Assembly (NCBI GenBank): GCA_034432935.1
Contig: DAOUBD010000014.1
Span: 1-46,207, forward strand
DNA from: DAOUAG01 sp034432935
Lineage (GTDB): Bacteria > Chloroflexota > Dehalococcoidia > SM23-28-2 > RBG-16-64-32
Length of the DNA stretch: 46,207 nucleotides
Direction: 5' to 3'
Within the stretch, counting starts at the first letter, position 1; every line of letters begins with the position of its first letter. The notes under the pieces were generated by a model. That model worked only from the letters and a program-made list of their open reading frames with translations. It made no database searches and had not been told where the DNA came from. Below, piece by piece: positions 1 to 7,221 of this stretch. Position numbers and translations under genes: made by a program.

Positions 1-291
1 GGTTCAACTGCGCGGCAGGAGACGGGGGTTGGCGTGGGGAAGGTGCTGGCGCCACCGCAGGCTAAAGCCTGCGGCATGAAGGGGCTGCCGATGCCACAGC
101 CTTCAGGCTGTGGTGGTGAATCCCACCAGAGCCATCGATGCCACAGCCCTTCGGCTGCGCTCAGGACAGGCCTTCAGGCTGTGGTGGCGAGTTCTATCGG
201 GGCTGCGGTGGAGGTTTGCTCCCGGCGCTGCGGGGGGCCCGAGACACCTGGCGGCACAAGACTGGGCCCGAAGACCCGCTCCGGATACAGC
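1..291. other. Gene-free left edge
   Basis: No open reading frame here looks like a real protein; the translations are repeat-derived and overlap in all frames. The only structure I can support is the cluster of palindromes at 54-190. The stretch lies downstream of the minus-strand purQ/DUF4258/DUF2283 genes, where dispersed palindromic repeats often sit. Confidence 0.5.
54..190. repeat. REP-like palindromic repeats
   Basis: Three related palindromes lie within about 130 bases. Positions 55-74 have 9-base perfect arms (CCGCAGGCT and its complement) around AA. Positions 94-113 have 9-base arms (CCACAGCCT and its complement) around TC. The third, 141-184, has the same CCACAGCC / GGCTGTGG ends but is split by an extra stretch of about 22 bases at 149-170. 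Copies two and three share the flank GATGCCACAGCC. There is no regular spacer, so this is not a CRISPR. The form is that of dispersed REP or small inverted-repeat elements; no transposase is present in the window. Confidence 0.6.
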
Positions 292-522
292 CTAGGAATC
301 GCCAGGGGCAGCAGCCGTCAGCAATAGATTCTCGTAATGGATGTTGGCTAGCTCCTCCGGCGTCAGCCTCTTGCTAGCGTCGAGAACCTCCAGGCCGATG
401 ATGTGCCCAGCGGAGTCTAGGTCCACCGTCACTCCTTCTTCTATGTCGACGCTGTCGGCCGGCCGCGCATCCCGTAGCTCGATGTACAAGGCGTCGGCCT
501 CGGGGTCATAGGTTATCTTCAT
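292..522 (-). CDS. DUF2283 family protein
   Basis: A 76-residue protein opening with MKITYDPEADALYIELRD and continuing with an acidic segment, EEGVTVDLD, and GHIIGLEVLDASKRL. This is the standard DUF2283 pattern (a small beta-rich fold of unknown function). The ATG at 520-522 is preceded by AAGGAG a few bases upstream. It starts 6 bases after the DUF4258 stop, so the two are one transcription unit. The family is often found beside DUF4258 proteins, where it is a plausible antitoxin; that role is inferred from the pairing only. Confidence 0.8.
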   Translation of the reverse strand: MKITYDPEADALYIELRDARPADSVDIEEGVTVDLDSAGHIIGLEVLDASKRLTPEELANIHYENLLLTAAAPGDS

Positions 523-528
523 GCCGGT

Positions 529-771
529 TCACTCCTTCGGCCCCTTGCGCCGGATCGTCACGGTCACCACCACCAGGGCCTCCTCCTCTTCCGCTATGGT
601 AACACGCAGATAGCTCTCACCGTACCTGCCCCAGTAATTCCTTCGACCGAGAATGCTATCGGTAACACGTTCGGGGGCACGGACGCACGCCTCGACGGAT
701 ATGGTGGCGACTTCTCCTTTGCGCATCCGATTGCGGGCGTGGCGCGTGTATCGCAGTGGCTTCTCTTGCAA
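529..771 (-). CDS. DUF4258 domain protein, possible toxin partner
   Basis: An 80-residue protein with the DUF4258 hallmarks: an N-terminal YTRHARNRM motif (tyrosine, Arg-His and Arg-Met), a central RNYWGRYGESYLRV, and a closing strand ALVVVTVTIRR. The start is a TTG at 769-771, just past the purQ stop. No strong ribosome-binding site is visible, so translation may be coupled to purQ. DUF4258 proteins are small and basic and resemble RelE/BrnT-type toxins in size and arrangement. The next gene is DUF2283. A toxin-antitoxin role is a reasonable hypothesis, not shown by the sequence. Confidence 0.7.
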   Translation of the reverse strand: MQEKPLRYTRHARNRMRKGEVATISVEACVRAPERVTDSILGRRNYWGRYGESYLRVTIAEEEEALVVVTVTIRRKGPKE

Positions 772-774
772 CGC

Positions 775-1488
775 CTACGCCCGTACCTGGGCCCACTCCA
801 GGACGGAGCGCCAGATGTACAGGCCGTCCTCTCCACCCAGAAGGCGCTCGACGGCCCGCTCCGGGTGGGGCATCATGCCCAGCACGTTGCCCCGCTCGTT
901 CACGATGCCGGCGATGTTGCGCAAGCTGCCGTTGGGGTTGGCTTCCGCCGTCACTTCGCCCTCGGCCGTGCAATAGCGGAAGGCGACGCGGCCGGCGGCC
1001 TCCAGCGCCGCCAGCGTCGCTTCGTCCGCGAAGTAGCGCCCCTCGCCGTGCGAGATGGGGATGCGGAGCACCTGGCCCGGGCGGCAGGCGGCGGTCCAGG
1101 CGGAAGCGGTATTCTCCGCTCGGATGTGGACCCATTGGCAACGGTACTGGAGGGAGTCGTTGCGCATCAGGGCGCCCGGCAAGAGGTGGGCCTCGCAGAG
1201 GACCTGGAACCCGTTGCAGATGCCGATGACGGGCTTGCCCGACTCGGCCTCCCGGACCACGGCCTCCATCACTGGGGAGAAGCGGGCGATGGCCCCGGCC
1301 CGAAGATAGTCACCGTAGGAGAAGCCGCCGGGCAGGACGATGGCATCGTATCCGGAGAGATCCCGCTGCCGGTGCCAGACGAGGCCGGCCTCCTGGCCCA
1401 TTACCGCGGTCAGGGCGTGGTGACAGTCGTAATCGCTCCAGGTGCCGGGGAAGACGATGATGGCGAAGCGCAAGGGCATGACACCCAT
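775..1488 (-). CDS. purQ: Phosphoribosylformylglycinamidine synthase, glutaminase subunit PurQ
   Basis: Class I glutamine amidotransferase that supplies ammonia to PurL in step four of purine synthesis. The 237 residues include RFAIIVFPGT near the start, GGFSYGDYLRAGAIA at about 54-68, the nucleophile elbow GICNGFQVL with Cys91, and the MPHPERA motif with His208 and Glu210 completing the triad. The ATG at 1486-1488 gives a slightly long N-terminus; the ATG three codons downstream, giving MPLRFAIIVFPG, matches the family better. purL and purS are not in the window. DUF4258 and DUF2283 follow on the same strand with almost no gap. Confidence 0.93.
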   Translation of the reverse strand: MGVMPLRFAIIVFPGTWSDYDCHHALTAVMGQEAGLVWHRQRDLSGYDAIVLPGGFSYGDYLRAGAIARFSPVMEAVVREAESGKPVIGICNGFQVLCEAHLLPGALMRNDSLQYRCQWVHIRAENTASAWTAACRPGQVLRIPISHGEGRYFADEATLAALEAAGRVAFRYCTAEGEVTAEANPNGSLRNIAGIVNERGNVLGMMPHPERAVERLLGGEDGLYIWRSVLEWAQVRA

Positions 1489-1551
1489 ATGCTAAGGCAA
1501 GGGGGCCGCCGGGGCCAGGCGGGTCCTCCCAGGATCGCTGTCATGGGCCGT

Positions 1552-1581
1552 TTGACGTCGGCCGCACAAAGGTTCTAAACT
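1552..1581 (+). promoter_or_regulatory. Candidate sigma-70 promoter for rplI
   Basis: TTGACG at 1552-1557 and TAAACT at 1576-1581 are separated by 18 bases. It lies in the divergent gap between purQ and rplI, about 90 bases upstream of the rplI start, and would drive the rplI-dnaB-primosome genes. Confidence 0.5.
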
Positions 1582-1624
1582 CGCCTGTGGATGAAATGTC
1601 GATTATTCTGGTGACAAGCCCATT

Positions 1625-1644
1625 GCCCCTCTAACGTGAGGGGC
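1625..1644 (+). promoter_or_regulatory. Hairpin in the rplI 5' leader
   Basis: A perfect 7-base-pair stem, GCCCCTC with GAGGGGC, closes a 6-base loop. It lies between the candidate promoter and the rplI ribosome-binding site AGAAGGAGA. There is no T-run after it, so it is not an intrinsic terminator. It could be a regulatory or stabilising stem. Confidence 0.35.
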
Positions 1645-1671
1645 TATTACTATGCAGAAGGAGACCCCACC

Positions 1672-2259
1672 ATGAAGGTCGTTTTCCTGGAGGAGGTAGA
1701 AGGCACGGCCCGCATCGGCGACGTCAAGAACGTGGCCGATGGCTTCGCCCGCAACTATCTGTTGCCCCGGAAGCTGGCCGCCCCTGCTACCGAGCACTAC
1801 ATCAGCATCGCCCAGGCCAAGGCTACCAAGGAGGCCCGCCGCCAGGAGCGCCTGGACGAAGAAGCCCGCACCCACTTGCTGCCGCAGGTGGATGGGCGCG
1901 CCATCACCGTGCAGGTCCGCGTCGGCGACCAGGGCAAGCTCTTTGGCTCCGTTACCGCCAGAGACATCGCCCAAGCCTTGCAGGAGGCCACCAAGATCGA
2001 GGTGGAGCACCGCCAGGTGGACCTCCGGGAGCCCATCCGGGAGCTGGGCACCTACGATGTGACGGTGAAGCTCACCCGTAACGTCCAGGCCAGGATCACC
2101 GTCAACGTGGAGCCTCTGGGCGGCGGTGCCCCAGAGGCCGTTGTGGAGGGCGGCGCTGGGCCTGAGGCTGCGGCTCCGGCACCGGAGACTGGGGCCGAGG
2201 AGGCTGCGCCGGGCGGGGCCGCGGCAGAAGCAGCGGAGGAAACTGGCGAAGCAGACTGA
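1672..2259 (+). CDS. rplI: Ribosomal protein bL9 with acidic C-terminal tail
   Basis: bL9 of the large subunit. The N-terminal domain MKVVFLEEVEGTARIGD...FARNYLLPRKLA is clear (residues 1-40), followed by the long connecting helix and the C-terminal rRNA-binding domain to about 148. Usual length is near 148; this one has 195 residues because of an Ala/Glu/Pro/Gly-rich tail from about 150 to the end. The ATG at 1672 follows AGAAGGAGA at good spacing. The in-frame extension upstream to 1636 lacks family similarity and is rejected as the start. It is followed by dnaB, a common neighbour in bacteria. Confidence 0.96.
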   Translation: MKVVFLEEVEGTARIGDVKNVADGFARNYLLPRKLAAPATEHYISIAQAKATKEARRQERLDEEARTHLLPQVDGRAITVQVRVGDQGKLFGSVTARDIAQALQEATKIEVEHRQVDLREPIRELGTYDVTVKLTRNVQARITVNVEPLGGGAPEAVVEGGAGPEAAAPAPETGAEEAAPGGAAAEAAEETGEAD

Positions 2260-2279
2260 CCGCGCAGGCCACTATGGGA

Positions 2280-2313
2280 GAGGGCGCGGGGCCAGAGGTC
2301 CGTAAGCGCCCTC
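2280..2313 (+). other. Intergenic stem-loop between rplI and dnaB
   Basis: GAGGGCGC at 2280-2287 pairs perfectly with GCGCCCTC at 2306-2313 across an 18-base loop. There is no T-run, so it is not a canonical terminator. It may be an RNA-processing or stability element between the two cistrons. Confidence 0.3.
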
Positions 2314-2357
2314 GGGCCACGGGGCGGGCGCGGTCAGCACGAGGGAGATCGATCTAG

Positions 2358-3782
2358 ATGGTCGTCGAGACCGGCCGGCCGGAGGGCCCATACGGCGCTG
2401 AGAGGCTGCCGCCCCACGACGTGGAGGCGGAGGAGGCGGTGATCGCCTCTATCCTGGTCGACCCGGAGGCCATCTATAAGGTCGCGCCCAAGCTGCGGCC
2501 GGAGGACTTCTTCCGCGAAAAGAACGCTTGGGTCTATGAGGCCTGCCGGGCCCTCTGGGACCGCAGCGAGTCCATCAACCAGATCACGGTGGCCCACGAG
2601 CTGGCCCGCCGCGGGAAGCTGGAAGACGTGGGCGGTGTCGCCTACCTGAGCCGGCTGGTAACCGAGTTGCCCACCCCTGTTGGCGTGGAGCACTACGCGG
2701 GCATCGTTCAGCGCGATGCCATCTACCGTCGCCTCATCAGCACCGCGGGCCAGATCGCTCAGATCGCCTACCAGGGGGGTCCGGACGTAGCCGAGGTCCT
2801 GGCCCGCGCCGAGACGCTGGTGGCTGCTGTGCGCCAGGGGGAGACCCTACAGGACTTCGTTCACATAAGGGATCTCTTGGCCCACTACCTGGAGCAGTCC
2901 AGCGCCAGGGCTGGCGCCGTCGCGGCCGAGACCCGGGCCATCACCACCGGCTACATGGACCTGGACAGCATGCTCACCGGGTTGAAGCGAGGCGACCTCA
3001 TCATCGTGGCGGCCCGCCCCAGCCTGGGAAAGACCTCTCTCGTGCTCAACTTCGCCCGCAACGCCGCCGCCCGTCAGCACGCCACAGTGGCCTTCTTCTC
3101 CATCGAGATGGCCGCCGAGCAGTTGGTGCAGCGCCTGGTGGCCATGGAGTCCGGCGTGGATTCCTCCCGCCTAGCCTTCGGCCAGCATAGCGATAGGGAA
3201 GAGCGCAAGATCTCGCAGGCCCTGGGCGTCCTCTCCGATCTGGCCATCTACTTCGACGACTCGGCCACCCTCACAGTGGCGGAGATGCGCGCCAAAGCCC
3301 GCCGCTTGCAGATCGAGCACGGCCTCGACCTCGTGGTGGTGGACTACCTCCAGCTCATGCACTCCGGGGTTAGGACCGAGAACCGGGTGCAGGAGGTCTC
3401 CTACATCTCCCGCTCCCTCAAGCAGTTGGCGAGAGATCTCGATGTGCCGGTGGTGGCCTGCTCTCAGCTCTCCCGCGCTGCCGAGATGCGCTCCAACAAC
3501 ATGCCGCAACTGAGCGACCTGCGGGAGTCGGGGTCCATTGAGCAGGACGCTGACGTGGTCATGTTCATCTACCGGGAGGATAAGTACGTTAGCCGGGAAG
3601 AGTGGCAACGTCAGCATCCGGACAGGCCCGCAGACTCCTATCCCGCCGGCATCACCCAGGTGGTAGTAGCCAAGCACCGCAATGGCAGGACCGGCACCAT
3701 CCACCTCCACTTCCGGGAGAAGATCGCTCGCTTTGACGACCTTTTGGTACGCGGCCCAGATGAGTGGGAGGAGGGGGAGTGA
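2358..3782 (+). CDS. dnaB: Replicative DNA helicase DnaB
   Basis: Hexameric 5'-3' replication fork helicase, 474 residues. The N-terminal primase-interacting domain (about 18-125, opening LPPHDVEAEEAVIASIL) is followed by a linker and a RecA-like core. The core has the Walker A ARPSLGKTS at 219-227, a Walker B in VVVDYLQLM, and the late motifs ACSQLSRAAE and RESGSIEQDADVVMFIYRED. No intein is present. The ATG at 2358 follows GAGGGAG. Its stop overlaps the GTG start of the DnaD-domain gene (GTGA), and a loader-like ATPase follows, so the operon carries replication-initiation functions together. Confidence 0.96.
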   Translation: MVVETGRPEGPYGAERLPPHDVEAEEAVIASILVDPEAIYKVAPKLRPEDFFREKNAWVYEACRALWDRSESINQITVAHELARRGKLEDVGGVAYLSRLVTELPTPVGVEHYAGIVQRDAIYRRLISTAGQIAQIAYQGGPDVAEVLARAETLVAAVRQGETLQDFVHIRDLLAHYLEQSSARAGAVAAETRAITTGYMDLDSMLTGLKRGDLIIVAARPSLGKTSLVLNFARNAAARQHATVAFFSIEMAAEQLVQRLVAMESGVDSSRLAFGQHSDREERKISQALGVLSDLAIYFDDSATLTVAEMRAKARRLQIEHGLDLVVVDYLQLMHSGVRTENRVQEVSYISRSLKQLARDLDVPVVACSQLSRAAEMRSNNMPQLSDLRESGSIEQDADVVMFIYREDKYVSREEWQRQHPDRPADSYPAGITQVVVAKHRNGRTGTIHLHFREKIARFDDLLVRGPDEWEEGE

Positions 3783-4507
3783 CGACCCTCATAGAGGGCC
3801 AGACCTTCGCCGGTTTCCCAAGCTCTGGCCAGGCCACTGCGCTGCCTAACCTCTTCTTTTCGGAGTTCCTGCCCCAAGCCAAGTCAGTCGAAGAGGTCAT
3901 CGTCGCTAGCTACTTCTTTTTCGCCCAGGGTCTAAAGCGCCGCTCTCCCCGCTTCCTTACCGAGCGGGAACTGGAGGCGGACCGCACGCTGGTGTCAGCG
4001 CTGGCGCGTCTCACGGGCGGCGACGGACGCCAGGCCCTGGCGCGGGGGCTACGGGATGCGGTGGAGCAAGGGGCGTTGCTGCGCGCCTCCGTGGAAGCCG
4101 CCGACGGCCCCCAGGAGATCTATCTGGTGAACACGCCGGCCAACCGGCGGGGTCTGGCGCGTCTGGCTTCGGCTGGTCTGCAACTGGAGGAGCCGCTGCC
4201 GCCGGCCCCGGGCTCCCCTTTGCCCAACATCTTCGTTCTGTACGAGCAGAACATCGGGAGCATCACGCCCCTCATCGCTGAGGACTTGAAGGAGGCAGAG
4301 GGGCGCTATCCGGCCGAATGGATCGTGCGGGCCTTCCGCGAAGCCGTGAGCTTGAACAAGAGGAGCTGGCGTTACATCGAGCGCATACTGCGGCGCTGGG
4401 AAGCCGAGGGTCTGGAGCATGAGGAGCCTAAACGAACTGCTGAAGCAGAGTGGTTGGCACGCCGCTACGCCACAGGAAAGCGGCGCATCCGAGGCGCCGG
4501 GGACTGA
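3779..4507 (+). CDS. DnaD-domain primosome-like protein
   Basis: A protein of 242 residues with a winged-helix-like N-terminal half. It contains EVIVASYFFFAQ and RFLTERELEADRTLVSAL, like the DnaD/DnaB N-domain. The C-terminal DnaD domain has FVLYEQNIGSITPLIAEDL, WIVRAFREAVSLNKRSWRYIERIL and a W/RYA-rich end. In Firmicutes such proteins help load the replicative helicase at oriC and restart forks. The GTG at 3779 overlaps the dnaB stop and follows a GGAGGAGGGGGA site at 3767-3778; an earlier GTG at 3764 in the same frame is less well placed. Its 3' end overlaps the next gene by 89 bases. Confidence 0.82.
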   Translation: MTTLIEGQTFAGFPSSGQATALPNLFFSEFLPQAKSVEEVIVASYFFFAQGLKRRSPRFLTERELEADRTLVSALARLTGGDGRQALARGLRDAVEQGALLRASVEAADGPQEIYLVNTPANRRGLARLASAGLQLEEPLPPAPGSPLPNIFVLYEQNIGSITPLIAEDLKEAEGRYPAEWIVRAFREAVSLNKRSWRYIERILRRWEAEGLEHEEPKRTAEAEWLARRYATGKRRIRGAGD

Positions 4508-5819
4508 ACCGCCTCCAGAGGAAGACGCCTGTCCCCAGTGCGGGGGCGCGGGCTTCGTCCGCCGGGCCGTCCGTTTGGGCCACCCCGATTTCGGCAAGGC
4601 GTTCCCCTGCGAGTGCACCCTGGGCGAACGGGAGGAGGAGCGACTAGCCAGGCTGCAGCGCTACAGCAACCTGGGGCCCTTGGCTCGCCTCACCTTCGAG
4701 AATCTGAGCCCCCGCGGGCGCAGCCCCAACCCGGCGCACCAGGAGCGCTTCCAAGAAGCGGTGAAGGCGGCCCGGGCCTTCGCCGCAGACCCCCGGGGGT
4801 GGCTGGTGCTCACCGGCCCCAGCGGCTGCGGCAAGACGCACCTGGCTGCCGCCATCGCTGGCGAGTGCGTGGCCCAGGGCAAGGCTGCCCTCTTCATGGT
4901 GGTCCCAGACCTCCTGGACCACCTGCGCTCGGCCTACCAGCCGGGCAGCGATGTCGGTTACGACGAGCTATTCGAGATGGTGCGCAATGCCCCGGTGCTG
5001 ATCTTGGATGACTTGGGGGTGCACAGCTCGACGCCTTGGGCGCAAGAGAAGCTCTTCCAACTGATCAACCACCGCTACAACGCGCAGTCGCCCACGGTCT
5101 TTACTACAAACTTGGAGCCGGCCGCCTTCGATCCCCGTCTCCATAGCCGCCTTACCGACCCGTCGCTGTCGCAGGTCTACAACCTGGAGTCCGGACCTTC
5201 AGGCGCCAAGGACTTAGACTCCCTGGACCTGCCCCTTCTGCGGCGGATGACCTTCAAGAACTTCGACCCCCGCCTGCCGGCCGCCGACGCGGAGGAGGCG
5301 CGGGACATCCAGAACGCCTACCGCCAGGCCTTGAAGTTCGCCGAGGAGCCGCAAGACTGGCTGGTCATCGCCGGCGGCACGGGCCGCGGCAAGACCCGGC
5401 TGGCGGCGGCCATCGCCAACTATTGCCGGGAGAGCGGGAAGCAGGTGATGTTCGTGGTGGTGCCGGACCTCCTGGACCGCCTGCGCTCCAGCTACTCCCC
5501 TCAGAACCCCAGGGCATTCGACGAGGTGTTCGAGCAGGTGCGCAGCATGCCCCTCTTGGTGCTGGATGACCTGGGCGCCCAGAGCGGAACCCCCTGGGCC
5601 GACGAGAAGCTCTTTCAGCTCATCAACTACCGCTATAACGCCTGCCTGCCCACCGTCATCACCACCAACCTAACGGTCAGCCACCTCGATCCGCGCCTGG
5701 CCTCGCGCCTGACGGACCCGCAGGTGAGCACCATCCTTCTTATGGGGCGCTTCGACTTCTGGGGAAAGGACGAGGCGACACCCAAACCGGCGTCCCGAGG
5801 GCGCAGCAGGCGCGGCTAG
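4419..5819 (+). CDS. Tandem-AAA+ DnaC/DnaI-like helicase loader
   Basis: A 466-residue protein with an N-terminal Cys pair CPQC (38-41) and CEC (64-66), probably a zinc site as in DnaI. Two complete DnaC-type AAA+ ATPase domains follow. Domain 1 has Walker A GPSGCGKT (133-140), Walker B VLILDDLG (193-200) and RLTDP (244-248). Domain 2 has GGTGRGKT (319-326), LLVLDDLG (379-386) and RLTDP (430-434). The halves also share VVPDLLD.LRS.Y and W..EKLFQLIN.RYNA, so this is an internal duplication. Ordinary loaders of this family have one ATPase domain and 240-310 residues. Its place after dnaB and a DnaD-domain gene supports helicase loading. The stop shares the CTAG at 5816-5819 with the convergent Nudix gene. 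Confidence 0.85.
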   Translation: MRSLNELLKQSGWHAATPQESGASEAPGTEPPPEEDACPQCGGAGFVRRAVRLGHPDFGKAFPCECTLGEREEERLARLQRYSNLGPLARLTFENLSPRGRSPNPAHQERFQEAVKAARAFAADPRGWLVLTGPSGCGKTHLAAAIAGECVAQGKAALFMVVPDLLDHLRSAYQPGSDVGYDELFEMVRNAPVLILDDLGVHSSTPWAQEKLFQLINHRYNAQSPTVFTTNLEPAAFDPRLHSRLTDPSLSQVYNLESGPSGAKDLDSLDLPLLRRMTFKNFDPRLPAADAEEARDIQNAYRQALKFAEEPQDWLVIAGGTGRGKTRLAAAIANYCRESGKQVMFVVVPDLLDRLRSSYSPQNPRAFDEVFEQVRSMPLLVLDDLGAQSGTPWADEKLFQLINYRYNACLPTVITTNLTVSHLDPRLASRLTDPQVSTILLMGRFDFWGKDEATPKPASRGRSRRG

Positions 5820-6394
5820 GGCCGGCCTGCTGGCGGCAGGCGGCGGCGGCGGACAGCCAGCGCCCGGCGGCCCCGCACCCAGTCCCGCAGCGCCCAGCGC
5901 GTGGTGTCGTAGGCCAGATCGTCCCAGGGGATAGCGGCGGGTTCGAACCAGCGGGCCTCCAGCGCCTCGCGGCCCGGGCTGACGCGGCCCGAGGCTACCC
6001 TGCCGCGGTAGACGATGGAGACTATGCCCGGCCCGTGGGGCCCCGGCTTCGAGTAGACCCCGATGAGGTCCAGGATGCGCACATCCACGCCGGTCTCCTC
6101 CCGCGCCTCCCTCGAGGCGCACTCCTCCACCGACTCGTCGATCTCCATGAAGCCGCCCGGGAAGGTCCAGGCGCCGTAACGGGGCTCGATGCCCCGGCGC
6201 ATCAGGAGGATGCGGCCCCGGCGCTCAGGGATAACGCCCACCACCAGCTTGGGGTTCACGTAGAGGATGTGGCCGCGGTCACAGACAAGGCGGGGCCTGT
6301 CCTCCGTAGGGAGCAGGCGGGCGATGAGGGGGGCGCCGCAGTGAGGGCAGTAGCGCAGGTCGGCCCCGGCCGGGGCAACTACTTCCTCGGACAC
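5816..6394 (-). CDS. Zinc-ribbon Nudix hydrolase
   Basis: A 192-residue Nudix protein. The N-terminus has CPHCG and a later CDRGH, a zinc-ribbon-like region of the kind seen before the catalytic domain in NudC-type enzymes. The Nudix box starts at GGFMEIDESVEE and ends REAREETGV, with all the metal-binding glutamates present. The substrate is not determined; NADH or a related nucleotide diphosphate is plausible from the zinc ribbon. The start is GTG at 6392-6394. It is the last gene after moaD-moaE on the minus strand and overlaps the 3' end of the tandem AAA+ gene by its stop codon. Confidence 0.88.
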   Translation of the reverse strand: MSEEVVAPAGADLRYCPHCGAPLIARLLPTEDRPRLVCDRGHILYVNPKLVVGVIPERRGRILLMRRGIEPRYGAWTFPGGFMEIDESVEECASREAREETGVDVRILDLIGVYSKPGPHGPGIVSIVYRGRVASGRVSPGREALEARWFEPAAIPWDDLAYDTTRWALRDWVRGRRALAVRRRRLPPAGRP

Positions 6395-6424
6395 GGGGCT
6401 ATACAGGCTGGGGACAGGGCGTGG

Positions 6425-6856
6425 TCACCGCCCCGCCCTCTCGACCGGCTCGCCCTCGATCCACTCTTCGCCGCCCTCCCAGACCTCCTTTTTCCAGATC
6501 GGGACGACCTCCTTGAAGCGGTCCACCAGAGCGTGGCAGGCTTCGAAAGCCTCCTTGCGGTGGGGCGATGAGACGGCGACCAGCAGGGATGTCTCGCCGA
6601 TCTCCAGGCGTCCGATGCGGTGCATGACGGCGATATCCGTTATCGGCCATCGGGCCTTTATCTCTTCGGCCACCTGCCGCATCACCCGGGTGGCCATCTC
6701 GGGGTAGGCGTCGTATTCCAGGTGGAGCACGCGGCGGCCGCGGCTCTCGTTGCGGACCACCCCGAAGAAGAGGGCGATGGCTCCCGCCTCGGGCCTCTCC
6801 ACGTGGCGTACAGCCTTCTCGGGGTCGAGCGGGACATCGGTTACCTCAAAGAGCAC
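6425..6856 (-). CDS. moaE: Molybdopterin synthase catalytic subunit MoaE
   Basis: Catalytic subunit of molybdopterin synthase, which transfers sulfur from MoaD thiocarboxylate to precursor Z. The 143 residues have the MoaE signatures GAIALFFGVVRNESRGRRV, LEYDAYPEMA, HRIGRLEIGE, VAVSSPHRKEAFEAC and the catalytic-lysine region PIWKKEVW. The start is GTG at 6854-6856, with a GGAGGAGG site lying inside the end of moaD. The two genes overlap by 11 bases. No other molybdenum cofactor genes are in the window. Confidence 0.94.
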   Translation of the reverse strand: MLFEVTDVPLDPEKAVRHVERPEAGAIALFFGVVRNESRGRRVLHLEYDAYPEMATRVMRQVAEEIKARWPITDIAVMHRIGRLEIGETSLLVAVSSPHRKEAFEACHALVDRFKEVVPIWKKEVWEGGEEWIEGEPVERAGR

Positions 6857-7106
6857 GGCTTCCTCCTCCGCTCACAGGAGGGATCAGGGCCAGCTCATCG
6901 CCGTCCCCCACGGGTTGGTCCGGTGGCACGTACTCTCCGTTGAGGGCGTACATGAGGGAGTCCTCCATTCCCCTCAGGGAAGGATAACGCTGGCAGAGGG
7001 CAGCGTAGACATCGCGGGCGGCAAGCCCCTCACCCACCTCCACCTCCAGCCTCCTGGCGCCGGCTAGTTCGCTGAGGCGGGCGAAGAGGCGCACTGTGGC
7101 CTTCAT
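6846..7106 (-). CDS. moaD: MoaD-like sulfur carrier with C-terminal extension
   Basis: Ubiquitin-fold sulfur carrier of molybdopterin synthase, 86 residues. MKATVRLFARLSELAG, a central YPSLRG and ALNGEYV, and the terminal ALIPPVSGG are classical. MoaD normally ends at Gly-Gly, whose carboxylate is adenylated and thiolated. Here the Gly-Gly at 80-81 is followed by GSRAL before the stop. The extra bases hold the ribosome-binding site of moaE. Either the tail is removed before activation, or the protein is not functional as an ordinary MoaD. The ATG is at 7104-7106. Confidence 0.88.
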   Translation of the reverse strand: MKATVRLFARLSELAGARRLEVEVGEGLAARDVYAALCQRYPSLRGMEDSLMYALNGEYVPPDQPVGDGDELALIPPVSGGGSRAL

Positions 7107-7174
7107 CGCAGACCCCAGTCTAGAGCAGCCGGCTCCAGGCCGGCAAGGCGGCTACAGTGCTCTGCTCAGATGCG

Positions 7175-7183
7175 TGGTACGAT
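7175..7183 (+). promoter_or_regulatory. Candidate extended -10 for comF
   Basis: TGGTACGAT at 7175-7183 fits an extended -10 element, 38 bases before the comF start. No convincing -35 hexamer lies at the right distance upstream, so support is weak. Confidence 0.3.
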
Positions 7184-7221
7184 AACGGCGTTCTTGCCCC
7201 CTGGAGGAGCCTATCTAGGAG

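Noticed and set aside
54..190. CRISPR array
   Set aside because: Only three unequal palindromes, no regular spacers and no cas genes.
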